64,000 nucleotides of DNA, taken from an uncultured Peptostreptococcaceae bacterium. GTDB lineage: Bacteria > Bacillota > Clostridia > Peptostreptococcales > Peptostreptococcaceae. The stretch spans positions 1 through 64,000 of the forward strand of contig CAMTIM010000048.1 of NCBI GenBank assembly GCA_947072565.1. Reading direction: 5' to 3'. Within the stretch, counting starts at the first letter, position 1. The number at the start of each line of letters is the position of its first letter. The position numbers were made by a program, and so were the translations under genes. The notes beneath the pieces are model-generated. The model was given only the letters and a program-made list of their open reading frames with translations, searched no databases and had not been told where the DNA came from. This document shows positions 27,356-36,766 of this stretch, piece by piece.

Positions 27356-30295
27356 ATGAAAAATAAGGGGAAAACAATAGCTACAATAGCTATGGCAACA
27401 GCAATAACGGGGCAAGCTGTAATGCCAGTAATAGCAGCTGAAAACACAACAAATAAGGAAGCACAAACAAATCAATCACCAACCGTAGATTTTCGCATAA
27501 TGGCAACAACTGATTTACATGCAAATATAATGGACCATGACTATTATACAGATAAGCCTAATCAAAACTTGGGTCTATCAAAGGTTGCCAATCTTATAGA
27601 AAAATCAAGAAAAGAAATTGATAAAAATAAAAATATAGCTGATAAAATAGATAACTCAATATTAGTTGACAATGGAGATACTATACAGGGAAATCCACTA
27701 GCTAGTGTATATGCTATGAATAAAGAAACACAGACAAAGCCAGGAGACAAATATCCAGCGTATGAAGCTTTAGATATATTAGAATATGATGCTACAACGT
27801 TAGGAAATCATGAGTTTAACTATGGACTTGATTTTTTAAAACAGATAACAGATAAGTCTGTTATGAAAACAGATGTATTAAATGCAAACGTTTTAAATCT
27901 AGATGGAAGTTATAAATTTAATCCATATAAAGTAATAAATGAAGAAGTTATTGATTCCAATGGAAATAAGCAAAACATAAAAATAGGTATAACGGGATTT
28001 GTTCCATCTCAAATATTAAATTGGGACAAGCAAAATTTAGAAGGAAAAGTTAAAGTTGAAGATATAAAAACTGCAGCAGACAAAGTAACTAAAACACTAA
28101 AAGAAAAAGAAGGTGTTGATATAGTTGTTGCATTAGCTCATAGTGGTACAGGAGAAGATGATAAACATGTAGCTAATTCAGAAAATGCAGCGTATCAATT
28201 AACTAAAGTAGATGGAATAGATGCAATAGTTGCAGGTCATTCTCATTCAAATACAGTAGCACAAAAAAATGGTGTACAGATTGTACAGCCAACTAACTGG
28301 GGTAAAGAGCTAGGAATAATCAATTTAGGATTAATTCAAAAAAATGGAAAATGGTCGGTGCAAGACGATAAAAGTTCTGTTGAAAGAAGAAGTGTGGATG
28401 GAAAAGTTTATGGAGAAGGCAAAAACCTAATAAGAACTGAATCACCTGCCGTAAATAATCCTATAATATCAGAAAATAAAGCACTGAAAGCAGCTCATGA
28501 AAAAACTGTACAATATGTTAATTCAGGAGTTGGAAAAAGTACAAAAGATTTAAATAGTTTCTTTTCATTAGTTGCAGATGATTCTTCTGTTGAATTAGTT
28601 GCGAATGCTCAAAAATGGTATGTTGAAAAGATTATAAAAGAAGGTGAACCTGATTTAGTAGCAGATAAAAATTTACAAATACTATCAGCAGCAGCACCAT
28701 TTAAAGCAGGTGGAAGAGACTTTAATGATGCAACAAGTTTTGTTGACATAAAGGCTGGAGATTTGAAAATAAAAGATTTATCTAGTTTATACATATATGA
28801 TAATACACTAAATGTATTAAAAATGAATGGAGCGCAAGTTAAAGAATGGTTAGAAATGTGTGCAGGAATGTTCAATACTATAGATGCTAACTCTAAAGCT
28901 CAACAAGAATTATTAAACTCAAATTATAGATCATACAACTTTGATAGTATAGAAGGATTAACTTATGAAATAGATGTAACAAAGCCAGCTAAATATGATG
29001 GTAGTGGAAAAACTATAAATGCTAATTCATCAAGAATAAGTAATTTAAAATTAAATGGAAAAAATATAGATTTAAATCAACAATTTTTAGTTGCTACTAA
29101 TAACTATAGAGCTACAGGAACTTTCCCAGGTGTTAGAGATGCTAAAGTGGTGCATTCAAGTGTTTATGAAAATAGAGAAGCTATAGTAGATTATATAAAA
29201 TCACAAGGTACAATAAATCCAAGCCATGATGATAACTGGAAAATAAAAACAGTAGATAGTGATGCTAAAGTAGTATTTAATTCTCATGAAAATGGGAAAA
29301 ATTATTTATCTCAACATCCATATATAGATGTGCAAGGAACAACAGGTGAAAATTTAGTTAAATACTCATACGATCTAAACTATGTAACGAGCTCAATACC
29401 AGAGAAAAAAATAATAGGGAATTCAAGATATGAGACAGCAGCTAAGCTAAGTCAAAATTCATTTAAGACAGCTGAAAATGTAGTAATAGTCAATTCAAAA
29501 GCAATATCTGATGGCCTTTGTGCAACACCTCTTGCAAAGCAAAAAAATGCTCCGATTCTTTTAACAGATGACAATAAATTAGATGACAAGACAAAAGAAG
29601 AAATAAAAAGACTAGGTGCTAAAAATGTTTATATAATAGGTGGAAATAGTGCTGTAAATGAATCTGTAATAAATGAATTGAAATCTATGAAGTTGTCTGT
29701 AGATAGAATAAGTGGAAATGACAGATATAAAACTTCTCTAGAAGTAGCAAAGAGACTTGGAGATGTGTCAGAAGTAGCATTAGTAAATGGGAATATAGGA
29801 CTAGCTGATGCAGTAAGTATAGCACCTGTTGCAGGAAGTAAAAATATGCCTATATTACTTTCTTCAAATGATAATAAATCACAAGATATAGATAAATTTA
29901 TAAAAGATGAAAAAATAAATAAATCATATGTTATAGGTGGAGAATCTGTTATATCAAAAGATTTAGAAAGTAAATTACCAAATGCTCAAAGACTTGGTGG
30001 CAAGAATAGAAATGAAACTAATGCTATAATAATAGACAATTTCTATAAAGAAGAAGAGCTAAAAAATATATTTGTAGCTAAAGATGGTATGAAAAAGCAA
30101 GATGATTTAATAGATGCTTTAACGGTAGGAGTTGTTGCGGCTAAAGAAAATGCACCTGTAGTAATAGGTGGTAAGAACGTAGACGATAAACAGGCTCAAG
30201 TATTATCAAATAAAAAAACAAAGATGTTAACTCAAGTTGGTGGAAATGGAAATGAAGGTATTTTTAATAAGTTAAAAAATGTATTGAAAAAATAA
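27356..30295 (+). CDS. cell-wall-anchored 5'-nucleotidase/cyclic phosphodiesterase with CWB2 repeats
   Basis: 979 residues. A signal peptide ends about VIAA-E. The metallophosphatase domain has TTDLHANI, VDNGDTIQGNP, LGNHEFNYG and AGHSHS (metal ligands and the NHE catalytic pair). A 5'-nucleotidase C-terminal domain follows at about 390-620. Three cell-wall-binding-2 repeats occupy about 680-979, recognisable by NSRYETAAKLS, NDRYKTSLEVA and KNRNETNAI. CWB2 repeats hold S-layer-associated proteins non-covalently to the wall. The likely job is extracellular degradation of 2',3'-cyclic or 5' nucleotides. Its paralogue follows 43 bases later. Confidence 0.9.
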   Translation: MKNKGKTIATIAMATAITGQAVMPVIAAENTTNKEAQTNQSPTVDFRIMATTDLHANIMDHDYYTDKPNQNLGLSKVANLIEKSRKEIDKNKNIADKIDNSILVDNGDTIQGNPLASVYAMNKETQTKPGDKYPAYEALDILEYDATTLGNHEFNYGLDFLKQITDKSVMKTDVLNANVLNLDGSYKFNPYKVINEEVIDSNGNKQNIKIGITGFVPSQILNWDKQNLEGKVKVEDIKTAADKVTKTLKEKEGVDIVVALAHSGTGEDDKHVANSENAAYQLTKVDGIDAIVAGHSHSNTVAQKNGVQIVQPTNWGKELGIINLGLIQKNGKWSVQDDKSSVERRSVDGKVYGEGKNLIRTESPAVNNPIISENKALKAAHEKTVQYVNSGVGKSTKDLNSFFSLVADDSSVELVANAQKWYVEKIIKEGEPDLVADKNLQILSAAAPFKAGGRDFNDATSFVDIKAGDLKIKDLSSLYIYDNTLNVLKMNGAQVKEWLEMCAGMFNTIDANSKAQQELLNSNYRSYNFDSIEGLTYEIDVTKPAKYDGSGKTINANSSRISNLKLNGKNIDLNQQFLVATNNYRATGTFPGVRDAKVVHSSVYENREAIVDYIKSQGTINPSHDDNWKIKTVDSDAKVVFNSHENGKNYLSQHPYIDVQGTTGENLVKYSYDLNYVTSSIPEKKIIGNSRYETAAKLSQNSFKTAENVVIVNSKAISDGLCATPLAKQKNAPILLTDDNKLDDKTKEEIKRLGAKNVYIIGGNSAVNESVINELKSMKLSVDRISGNDRYKTSLEVAKRLGDVSEVALVNGNIGLADAVSIAPVAGSKNMPILLSSNDNKSQDIDKFIKDEKINKSYVIGGESVISKDLESKLPNAQRLGGKNRNETNAIIIDNFYKEEELKNIFVAKDGMKKQDDLIDALTVGVVAAKENAPVVIGGKNVDDKQAQVLSNKKTKMLTQVGGNGNEGIFNKLKNVLKK

Positions 30296-30337
30296 TTCAA
30301 CTAAAAATAAAAGATATAATTGTAGGGGGAACTAAAG

Positions 30338-32980
30338 ATGAGTTACAAAAGAGGGAGTAAAAGATTAGCAGCAATAGCGCTTTCAGCAGGATTAATAATA
30401 CCAGGGCTACAGCCAATAAAAGCGTCAGCACAAGGAAATACTGTAGATGTAAAATTATTATCATTTAATGATTTACATGGACAATTTGATGCTGACCCTA
30501 AATATGGTGGAGGAATAGATAATCTATCATCTTATCTAAAAAAATTACAAATAGAAAATAAAAATACACTTACAATGTCAGCAGGAGATGCAGTTGGAGG
30601 TAGCCCAGCGGTTACAGCGTTAAAACAAGACCAACCAACTCTAGAAATATTAAAAGAAATGAATGTGGATATAGTAACAAGTGGAAATCATGAATATGAT
30701 GAAGGTACAGATGAATTAGCAAGACTTATACAAGGAGGAACTCATAAGTCAGGTCTTGAGTGGGCAGGATCAGATAAATTGGGTTGGATAACTTCAAATG
30801 TTGTAGCAAACAAAGATATGAAATTTGGAAATAAAAGTGTTAAAAAAGGCGAACCTATATTAAACCCATATGTAGTAAAAGAATTTGATGGAGTTAAAGT
30901 TGGAGTTATAGGTGTAGTTACAGCTGATACTGTAAACAAAGTTGTTCCAAATGGAATAAAAGATATAGATTTTATTGATGAAGTACAAGCAATAGATAAA
31001 TATAGCGAAGAGTTAAAATCACAAGGTGTTAAAACTATAGTTGTATTATCACATGTTCCAGCTAAAACAGATAAGGATACTAAACAACTAATAGATTTAT
31101 CTGGATCTAGTGACATATATGATATATCTAAAAAAGTTAATGGAGAAGTTGATGCTATAATAGCTGCTGACAACCACGATTACGCAAACTCTGTTGTAAA
31201 GAGAGAAGGTAAAGATAATATAGTTGTAACGCAAGCTTATTCTAAGGGACAAAATATAGGTGAGATAGACTTAAGTATAGATAAGACTACTGGTGATGTT
31301 GTAAATAGTAAGGGAAATGTAATATCAGTGGATCCAAAGAAAATAATTCCAGATCCTAATGTTACTAAAATAGTTAATCATGCTAAAAAAGAAGTAAAGC
31401 CAATGCTTGAGAGAAAAGTTGGATTTGCAGAAGAAGAAATCTCTAGATCTATAAGTAATGACAATGGAGAAGCAGAACTTGGAAGAATGATAGCTGAGGC
31501 TCAACTTTGGGCAGTTAGAGACAAAGGTGAAAAAATTGATATATCTCTTATGAATATAGGTGGAGTTAGAGCTGACTTAAAAGCAGGAGATATTACATAT
31601 GAAGATGTATATACAATACAACCATTTAGCAATGATTTGACTAAGTTAACATTAAACGGAGCTCAATTAAAGCAAATATTAGAAAAACAAGAAATACATG
31701 ATTGGATTGTAGGGCAAGAAGAAGGAAAATACAACAGACCAAGAATGTTACAAGTAGATGGATTTACATATAAATGGCATCCAGAAAAGAAAGATAACAA
31801 GTGGGTAGTTAAAGTTGATAGCATGAATTTAAATGATGCTAACAAAACACAAATAAAAGATGATAGTAGCATAAATACAGTAGCAAATATATTCTTGGCT
31901 CAAGGTGGAGACGGATTTGATACATTTAAAGAAGTGAAATATGAAGTTGTAATGGGAGATTTAGAAGCTTTTGAAAAATACACAGAAAAATTCTCAAAAG
32001 AAGATGCTAATAAAAATGGAACTTTAGGATTAAATAAAATTGATGTAGATAAAAATCCAAACATAATAAACACTTATGCTATAAATACAAAGAAGCTTAC
32101 CGGAGCTGATAGATATGAAACAGCAACTAAAGTAAGTCAAAGTTCATTTGATAAGTCAGATAACGTAGTTATAGTAAACTCACAAGGACAAGCAGATGCA
32201 TTAGCTGCAACTCCTTTTGCAAAGCTTAAGAATGCTCCTATACTTTTAACAAATAATAAAGTGCTAGATTCTAAAACTAAACAAGAAATAAAAAGATTGC
32301 AAGCAAAAAACATTTATTTAGTAGGGGGAAATGCTGTAATAGAAGAATCTGTAGTTAAAGAATTAAAAGCAATGAATTTAAAAGTTGAAAGAATAAGTGG
32401 TGACGATAGATATGAAACAGCTTTAGAAGTTTCAAAAAAATTGGGTGATATATCACAAATAGCTGTAGTCAATGGTGCAACAGGATTATCTGATGCGGTA
32501 AGTATAGCTCCTGTGGCAGCTAATAAAAATATGCCTATATTATTCTCATCACCAAAAGAAGGAACAAAAGTGGTTGATAAATATATAAAAGATGAAAAAA
32601 TAAACAAATCTTATGTTATAGGAAAAGAATCAGCTATATCAGAGAATGTTGCAAATAAATTACCGAATGTAGAAAGACTTGGTGGAGTTGATAGAAATGA
32701 AACTAATGCTATTGTAATAGATACATTTTATAAAGACGAACAGTTAAATAATATTTTTGTAGCTAAAGATGGGTCTAAGAATAGTAGTGACCTTATAGAT
32801 GCGTTAGCAGTAGGAGTTGTTGCAGCTAAAGACAATGCTCCAGTGGTTATAGGTTCAGATAACTTAAATGAAAAGCAAGCACAAGTTTTATCATCTAAGA
32901 AAACAAAGATGTTAACTCAAGTTGGTGGAAATGGAAATGAAGGCGTTTTTGCTAAAATAAAGAGTATATTAAAGAGATAG
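30338..32980 (+). CDS. cell-wall-anchored 5'-nucleotidase (UshA-like) with CWB2 repeats
   Basis: 880 residues. Signal peptide with likely cleavage after KASA. The catalytic domain has SFNDLHGQFD, SAGDAVGGSP, TSGNHEYDEG and ADNHDY. The C-terminal nucleotidase domain has NIGGVRADLKAGDITYEDVY, the substrate-binding signature. Three CWB2 repeats at the end (ADRYETATKVS, DDRYETALEVS, VDRNETNAI) are closely similar to those of the upstream gene, including the same final KMLTQVGGNGNEG stretch. The enzyme halves differ, so the two genes share an anchor but probably not a substrate. AGGGGGA precedes the ATG. Confidence 0.9.
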   Translation: MSYKRGSKRLAAIALSAGLIIPGLQPIKASAQGNTVDVKLLSFNDLHGQFDADPKYGGGIDNLSSYLKKLQIENKNTLTMSAGDAVGGSPAVTALKQDQPTLEILKEMNVDIVTSGNHEYDEGTDELARLIQGGTHKSGLEWAGSDKLGWITSNVVANKDMKFGNKSVKKGEPILNPYVVKEFDGVKVGVIGVVTADTVNKVVPNGIKDIDFIDEVQAIDKYSEELKSQGVKTIVVLSHVPAKTDKDTKQLIDLSGSSDIYDISKKVNGEVDAIIAADNHDYANSVVKREGKDNIVVTQAYSKGQNIGEIDLSIDKTTGDVVNSKGNVISVDPKKIIPDPNVTKIVNHAKKEVKPMLERKVGFAEEEISRSISNDNGEAELGRMIAEAQLWAVRDKGEKIDISLMNIGGVRADLKAGDITYEDVYTIQPFSNDLTKLTLNGAQLKQILEKQEIHDWIVGQEEGKYNRPRMLQVDGFTYKWHPEKKDNKWVVKVDSMNLNDANKTQIKDDSSINTVANIFLAQGGDGFDTFKEVKYEVVMGDLEAFEKYTEKFSKEDANKNGTLGLNKIDVDKNPNIINTYAINTKKLTGADRYETATKVSQSSFDKSDNVVIVNSQGQADALAATPFAKLKNAPILLTNNKVLDSKTKQEIKRLQAKNIYLVGGNAVIEESVVKELKAMNLKVERISGDDRYETALEVSKKLGDISQIAVVNGATGLSDAVSIAPVAANKNMPILFSSPKEGTKVVDKYIKDEKINKSYVIGKESAISENVANKLPNVERLGGVDRNETNAIVIDTFYKDEQLNNIFVAKDGSKNSSDLIDALAVGVVAAKDNAPVVIGSDNLNEKQAQVLSSKKTKMLTQVGGNGNEGVFAKIKSILKR

Positions 32981-32987
32981 TTTAAAT

Positions 32988-33028
32988 AAAAGAGCACACA
33001 AAATCGAATTGATTTTATGTGCTCTTTT
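32988..33028. terminator. bidirectional terminator
   Basis: An 18-bp stem with one mismatch (AAAAGAGCACA core) and a T-run, between convergent genes. Confidence 0.9.
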
Positions 33029-33035
33029 TAATATA

Positions 33036-33536
33036 TTATTCTCTTGTTAATTTAACTATAACTTCTTTGTATTGAGGATATAAATCTAGTAGATATTGTC
33101 TTTTAAAAAGTTCAAAATCTTTAAATTCAAACCCAGGTGAAACCATACACCCAACTAGTGAAAATCCTTCATTGTTCATTGCAGAACCAAATATGTAATT
33201 TTTAGGAACTAAAACTTGTGGTACTTCTCCATTTTCAATGTTTAATCCAAGTTCATGTGTAGTAAGTTCACCTTCTGGACTTATCATATAAATAGTTAGA
33301 GGAGAACCAGCGTGATAATACCACATTTCGTCTGATTTTAATCTATGAAAATTAGATACCTCTCCATCTCTAAGTAAAAAATAAATACTAGTCCATAATA
33401 TTCTTTCACCTTCAAATTTAGTTCTTAAGTCACTTGATGTAATATTTTCACTTGAAGCGAAATTAGCTTTAAAATAACCACCTTCAACATGTGGCTCTAA
33501 GTTTAACTGTTTTATGAAATACTCTGCTGAATACAT
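33036..33536 (-). CDS. DUF985 cupin protein
   Basis: 166 residues. The sequence LEPHVEGGYFK near the N terminus and FHRLKSDEMWYYHAGSPLTIY are typical of the DUF985 single-domain cupins; the His and Glu could bind a metal. No substrate is established. A GGGGGAA ribosome site lies before the ATG, and the gene is monocistronic. Confidence 0.85.
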   Translation of the reverse strand: MYSAEYFIKQLNLEPHVEGGYFKANFASSENITSSDLRTKFEGERILWTSIYFLLRDGEVSNFHRLKSDEMWYYHAGSPLTIYMISPEGELTTHELGLNIENGEVPQVLVPKNYIFGSAMNNEGFSLVGCMVSPGFEFKDFELFKRQYLLDLYPQYKEVIVKLTRE

Positions 33537-33631
33537 ATATATTTCCCCCTATATTAGATTATATTTTAATTAGATTTTTTTATATAATGAGTCTATTATA
33601 AATAATTTATCTTATTAAATTATGCATTTGC

Positions 33632-34684
33632 TTATATATACCTTTTAACTATATCCTGTAACATATGCTTAATGTCTTTTAAATCTTCAATTTCATCAAA
33701 ATCAAATCTTATAGCATTTTTATTCTCATCAGGTATATGTATGCCTTTTTGACCTTTTCTATCTAAAAATAAACGACATATCCAATTTCTAGAATCATTT
33801 TTATAATTAATTCCAAAATAACTTTTAGTACTTTTATATGTTATGTCTTCTTTGTTAGAGACATTTTCTAATAAGAATTTTATGGTTTCTAAAGCATCTA
33901 ACTCCTCTTGTGTTATAAGTTTTGCTGTTTCTGAAATTTCAATGTTATTTTTATTAGTTAAATTACTTGCATCATTTTCACCTAAAGCTATTTGTATTTT
34001 CTCATTCATAAAATCAGTTGTAAATTGAGTAAGAGCTTTTTTCACGATAGGCCTAAATTTATCTACTACATTTTTATTTTTAACTCCAACATAAAATTCA
34101 TTTATCATAAATCTAACAAAATCATCACTAGGATATTCTAGTTCTTTTTTTAATCTATCATTAATAGTATCTATGTATTTTAAATTAGATGCAGTTGAAG
34201 AAATAGTTTCTAAGTTAAATGTAGTTTTAGCGAATTTTTTCAATTGAGAAATTTCATTATCCTCGATATTTAATAAGTCTATTTCTAAAAATGGTCTTTC
34301 ATCCATCATATTGGGTTGATCTAAATCTGTAAAAAATTTATAATTAATTCCATTTGTAAGTATTGCAAATTTAGCTTCAGTAACACAAAAATATCTCATT
34401 AATTGATTATCGTGTTTTTTTAGTTTATCTTTTACTGATTTAGCTTCTATCAAGATTATTGGCTTTGAATTTTTCATAATTGCATAATCAACTTTTTCAC
34501 CTTTTTTTGTACCGATATCAGCAGTAAACTCTGGTATAAACTCCATAGGATTAAATACATCATAATCTAGTAACTGAAAAAACGGCATTATAAGAGCCGT
34601 TTTAGTAGCTTCTTCTGTAGTAAGATTATCTTTTATATTGTTTATTCTATCAATAAACTGCTTTAATTTTTCATTAAAATCCAT
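33632..34684 (-). CDS. orphan type I restriction HsdR-N-like nuclease
   Basis: 350 residues from ATG 34684, which is 4-8 bases after GGGGG; the in-frame ATG at 34696 would include that ribosome site. The N-terminal HsdR-N-like domain contains the PD-(D/E)xK elements: Asp in EKVDYAIM and ExK in ILIEAKSV, with QLMRYF and ILTNGI following. There is no helicase domain, no specificity subunit and no methyltransferase nearby, so it is not a complete restriction-modification system. An XRE repressor gene lies just upstream on the same strand. It could be a solitary defence nuclease or a remnant. Confidence 0.75.
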   Translation of the reverse strand: MDFNEKLKQFIDRINNIKDNLTTEEATKTALIMPFFQLLDYDVFNPMEFIPEFTADIGTKKGEKVDYAIMKNSKPIILIEAKSVKDKLKKHDNQLMRYFCVTEAKFAILTNGINYKFFTDLDQPNMMDERPFLEIDLLNIEDNEISQLKKFAKTTFNLETISSTASNLKYIDTINDRLKKELEYPSDDFVRFMINEFYVGVKNKNVVDKFRPIVKKALTQFTTDFMNEKIQIALGENDASNLTNKNNIEISETAKLITQEELDALETIKFLLENVSNKEDITYKSTKSYFGINYKNDSRNWICRLFLDRKGQKGIHIPDENKNAIRFDFDEIEDLKDIKHMLQDIVKRYI

Positions 34685-34724
34685 AATATCCCCCATAATT
34701 TTTTTTATTATACAAATGAAAAAA

Positions 34725-35057
34725 TTATTTTTGATATTTTAATTTAATCATTTCTATGTACTCGTTTATTTTTTCAATAGCATCATCTGGTAAATCTTCA
34801 TAAGACTTTATTTTATCTTTGTATATTGTTTTAATACCTTTATTAAAATTTGTATTTTTAGTTCTTCCAAGTAGAAAATCTATAGTTACTCCAAAATAAT
34901 CAGCTATAGTATTTAACATTTCTTTATCTGGAGATCTTCGATCTGTTTCCCAATTAGATATAGAACCTTTATGTACTTTTAATATATCGGCCAATTCTTT
35001 TCCAGAAATACCTTTTTCATTCCTTAAAGCTTTTAAAATGCTTCCAAATGTATTCAA
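34725..35057 (-). CDS. XRE-family HTH regulator
   Basis: 110 residues with an N-terminal HTH: LRNEKGISGKELADILKVHKGSISNWETDRRSPD (about 10-43, written here as the helix-turn-helix span), then TIADYFGVTIDFLLG. The C-terminal part is short and unassigned. It lies 40 bases upstream of the HsdR-N-like gene and probably controls it. An AGGAGG site is present. Confidence 0.85.
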   Translation of the reverse strand: MNTFGSILKALRNEKGISGKELADILKVHKGSISNWETDRRSPDKEMLNTIADYFGVTIDFLLGRTKNTNFNKGIKTIYKDKIKSYEDLPDDAIEKINEYIEMIKLKYQK

Positions 35058-35232
35058 ATTGAAAACCTCCTTAACCTATATTATAGTTATTTTAAAATAA
35101 AATAAAATAAATGTCGTCTAAATGAATACTTTTTATAAAAATTTTTTAGTAATAAATGTAAAATTATACAAATTATGATAATATAATTATGTAACTAATA
35201 GAATAAAAATATATTATAAAAAGGAAATTAAT

Positions 35233-35862
35233 ATGAATAAGAAGATTATAACAAGCCTTATACTTTGTGCTACATTATTAGTACCAAGTATGATAGATGC
35301 AAAGTCAAGAAGTCATAGTAGTTTTAAATCAAGTTCTAGTGTGAAAATTAGTAAACCTACAACTGTTAAATCAAAAGTCAAGAGTGATAGCACAAACAAA
35401 CCAACATTAAAAAATGATACTACTAATAAGGATTTAAATAATAAAAGTAGTAAGGTAGATTTAAAAAAGGACTCGGAAAGTGACACAAAAACTACAAAAA
35501 TAAAAAATGATAGCTTCAGTGTTAAGGTAAATAAAATGAAGTCTAACATAGGTTATAAACCAAAATATTATAAGTCGTACAATAGGAACTTATTATATAA
35601 TTTTTCAGCCAATAGAAGTTTACTTACTTATTATATGCTAGATGAAGTCTTTGATGACGATGATGATATAACTGAACAAGATTTAGTAAGAGAATTAGAG
35701 AAAAAAGGTTACACAAAAACAGAAATAGATAAAATACTAAAAGAAGGTAAAAGTGAAGCTAAAAGTTCTAATATTATACAACTTGTTGTTGTTTGTTTAT
35801 TTGGAATTTTAGCAATAGGTATCATTGTAATTTTAATATTAAAAAAAAGAAGAAAAAAATAA
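35233..35862 (+). CDS. small exported protein with C-terminal membrane anchor
   Basis: 209 residues, no family recognised. Signal peptide (cleavage about IDA-K), then a Ser/Lys/Thr-rich low-complexity linker (30-105). After it come a YKSYNRN-type Tyr-rich stretch, an acidic DDDDD run and a short helical segment. A C-terminal transmembrane helix (about 178-203) is followed by a basic KKRRKK tail. The layout suggests an extracellular flexible region anchored by its C terminus. Confidence 0.65.
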   Translation: MNKKIITSLILCATLLVPSMIDAKSRSHSSFKSSSSVKISKPTTVKSKVKSDSTNKPTLKNDTTNKDLNNKSSKVDLKKDSESDTKTTKIKNDSFSVKVNKMKSNIGYKPKYYKSYNRNLLYNFSANRSLLTYYMLDEVFDDDDDITEQDLVRELEKKGYTKTEIDKILKEGKSEAKSSNIIQLVVVCLFGILAIGIIVILILKKRRKK

Positions 35863-35876
35863 TGTAAATTTAAAAT

Positions 35877-35914
35877 ATAGGAAAAGCGAGAACAAGCTAT
35901 CTCACTTTTCCTAT
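35877..35914. terminator. bidirectional terminator
   Basis: A 15-bp stem with one mismatch (ATAGGAAAAG core) between convergent genes. It overlaps the last codons of the minus-strand gene. Confidence 0.75.
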
Positions 35915-36349
35915 GATTGTTCTTAAACTAGAGGAAGAGTCATAACCTAATGAAAAAGAACTAATAGCAGTTATTAATGAATCTGCATCTTTGGTATTTA
36001 AGAAATTTTTCGTATTTATTATAGATATTTTATAGTAATTCAATATAACTTGCATAGCTAAAATTACATCATTATCACTTTCGGTAAGCTTTGAAGTTTT
36101 AGAATTTAAATCATTAATTAATGTTTCTACAAATTTAATATCTTTGTTAACTTGAGCTTCATTGAAGTTTGCTGTAGAAATAGATTTCATTAATACGTGC
36201 ATATAATTATCTATGATTTCTAATGATTTAATATATTCATTAGTTACGTCTGTTATATTTACAGAAGTAGCAGCAAAAGAAACATTACTACTATTTGCAA
36301 ATATAATTAAAATTATTGAAAATATAATACTTATTTTTTTGAAAATCAT
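35897..36349 (-). CDS. hypothetical secreted protein (150 aa)
   Basis: No family recognised. Signal peptide of about 27 residues ending SFA-A, then an all-helical acidic/Asn-rich domain. No cysteines and no catalytic motif are visible. A CCACCTTG complement provides AAGGTGG before the ATG. Confidence 0.6.
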   Translation of the reverse strand: MIFKKISIIFSIILIIFANSSNVSFAATSVNITDVTNEYIKSLEIIDNYMHVLMKSISTANFNEAQVNKDIKFVETLINDLNSKTSKLTESDNDVILAMQVILNYYKISIINTKNFLNTKDADSLITAISSFSLGYDSSSSLRTIIGKVR

Positions 36350-36460
36350 AAATTCACCACCTTGACATAAATAGTATTAACATAGGGTGAGTAAATTATA
36401 TATACAAAATATGGTTTGTAAATAATTGAGTAAAAAATAAGTATAACTTTAACTCTAAAT

Positions 36461-36497
36461 TGTAAAAAGCCTAGTAAATTTTACTAGACCTTTTACA
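36461..36497 (-). terminator. terminator of the interrupted permease gene
   Basis: Read on the minus strand: TGTAAAAGGTCTAGT pairs with ACTAGGCTTTTTACA and ends in a T-run. It lies just after the stop codon of the permease fragment. Confidence 0.75.
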
Positions 36498-36515
36498 ATA
36501 TTAAAAATTATATTT

Positions 36516-36668
36516 TTATCTTCTTGAGTTATATATTTTTTCGATTATATTTAAAATTTCATACATAATCCATGCACAAAATGCTAAAACAAATACTCCC
36601 ATCATAACTAAGTCTAGTTGGAAAACTTGGCTTCCATAAACTATCAAATATCCAATACCAGCACGAGA
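36516..36668 (-). pseudogene. ABC permease (SsuC/TauC type), C-terminal fragment at prophage junction
   Basis: The last 50 codons of a NitT/TauT-type ABC permease. The translation begins SRAGIGYLIVYGSQ and runs through a final transmembrane segment to IEKIYNSRR and TAA. An in-frame stop (complement of 36669-36671) abuts the first homologous codon, and everything upstream is prophage DNA, so the gene is cut by the insertion. The missing 5' part should lie at the far end of the prophage, outside the window. RAGIGYL is a well-conserved SsuC motif, which fixes the family despite the short length. Confidence 0.8.
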
Positions 36669-36690
36669 TTAGTGTATATTTATATTATTA
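36660..36690. other. candidate prophage attachment junction
   Basis: Homology to the permease ends at about 36668 and phage-type DNA with the integrase begins. The core crossover sequence cannot be defined without the other junction. Confidence 0.5.
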
Positions 36691-36699
36691 ATTAAACTC

Positions 36700-36732
36700 T
36701 TATTTACTCTTTATTTACTCTTTATTTACTAT
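36700..36732. repeat. three tandem 11-bp repeats beside att
   Basis: TTATTTACTCT at 36700-36710 and 36711-36721, then TTATTTACTAT at 36722-36732. The 11-bp period equals about one helical turn. The location between the junction and the integrase gene suits arm-type binding sites for the integrase N-terminal domain. Confidence 0.65.
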
Positions 36733-36766
36733 TAATTCGCCATTTTGTCGGCAACAATTGATTAAA

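Noticed and set aside
33632-35057. Complete restriction-modification system
   Set aside because: No methyltransferase, specificity subunit or helicase domain is present nearby.
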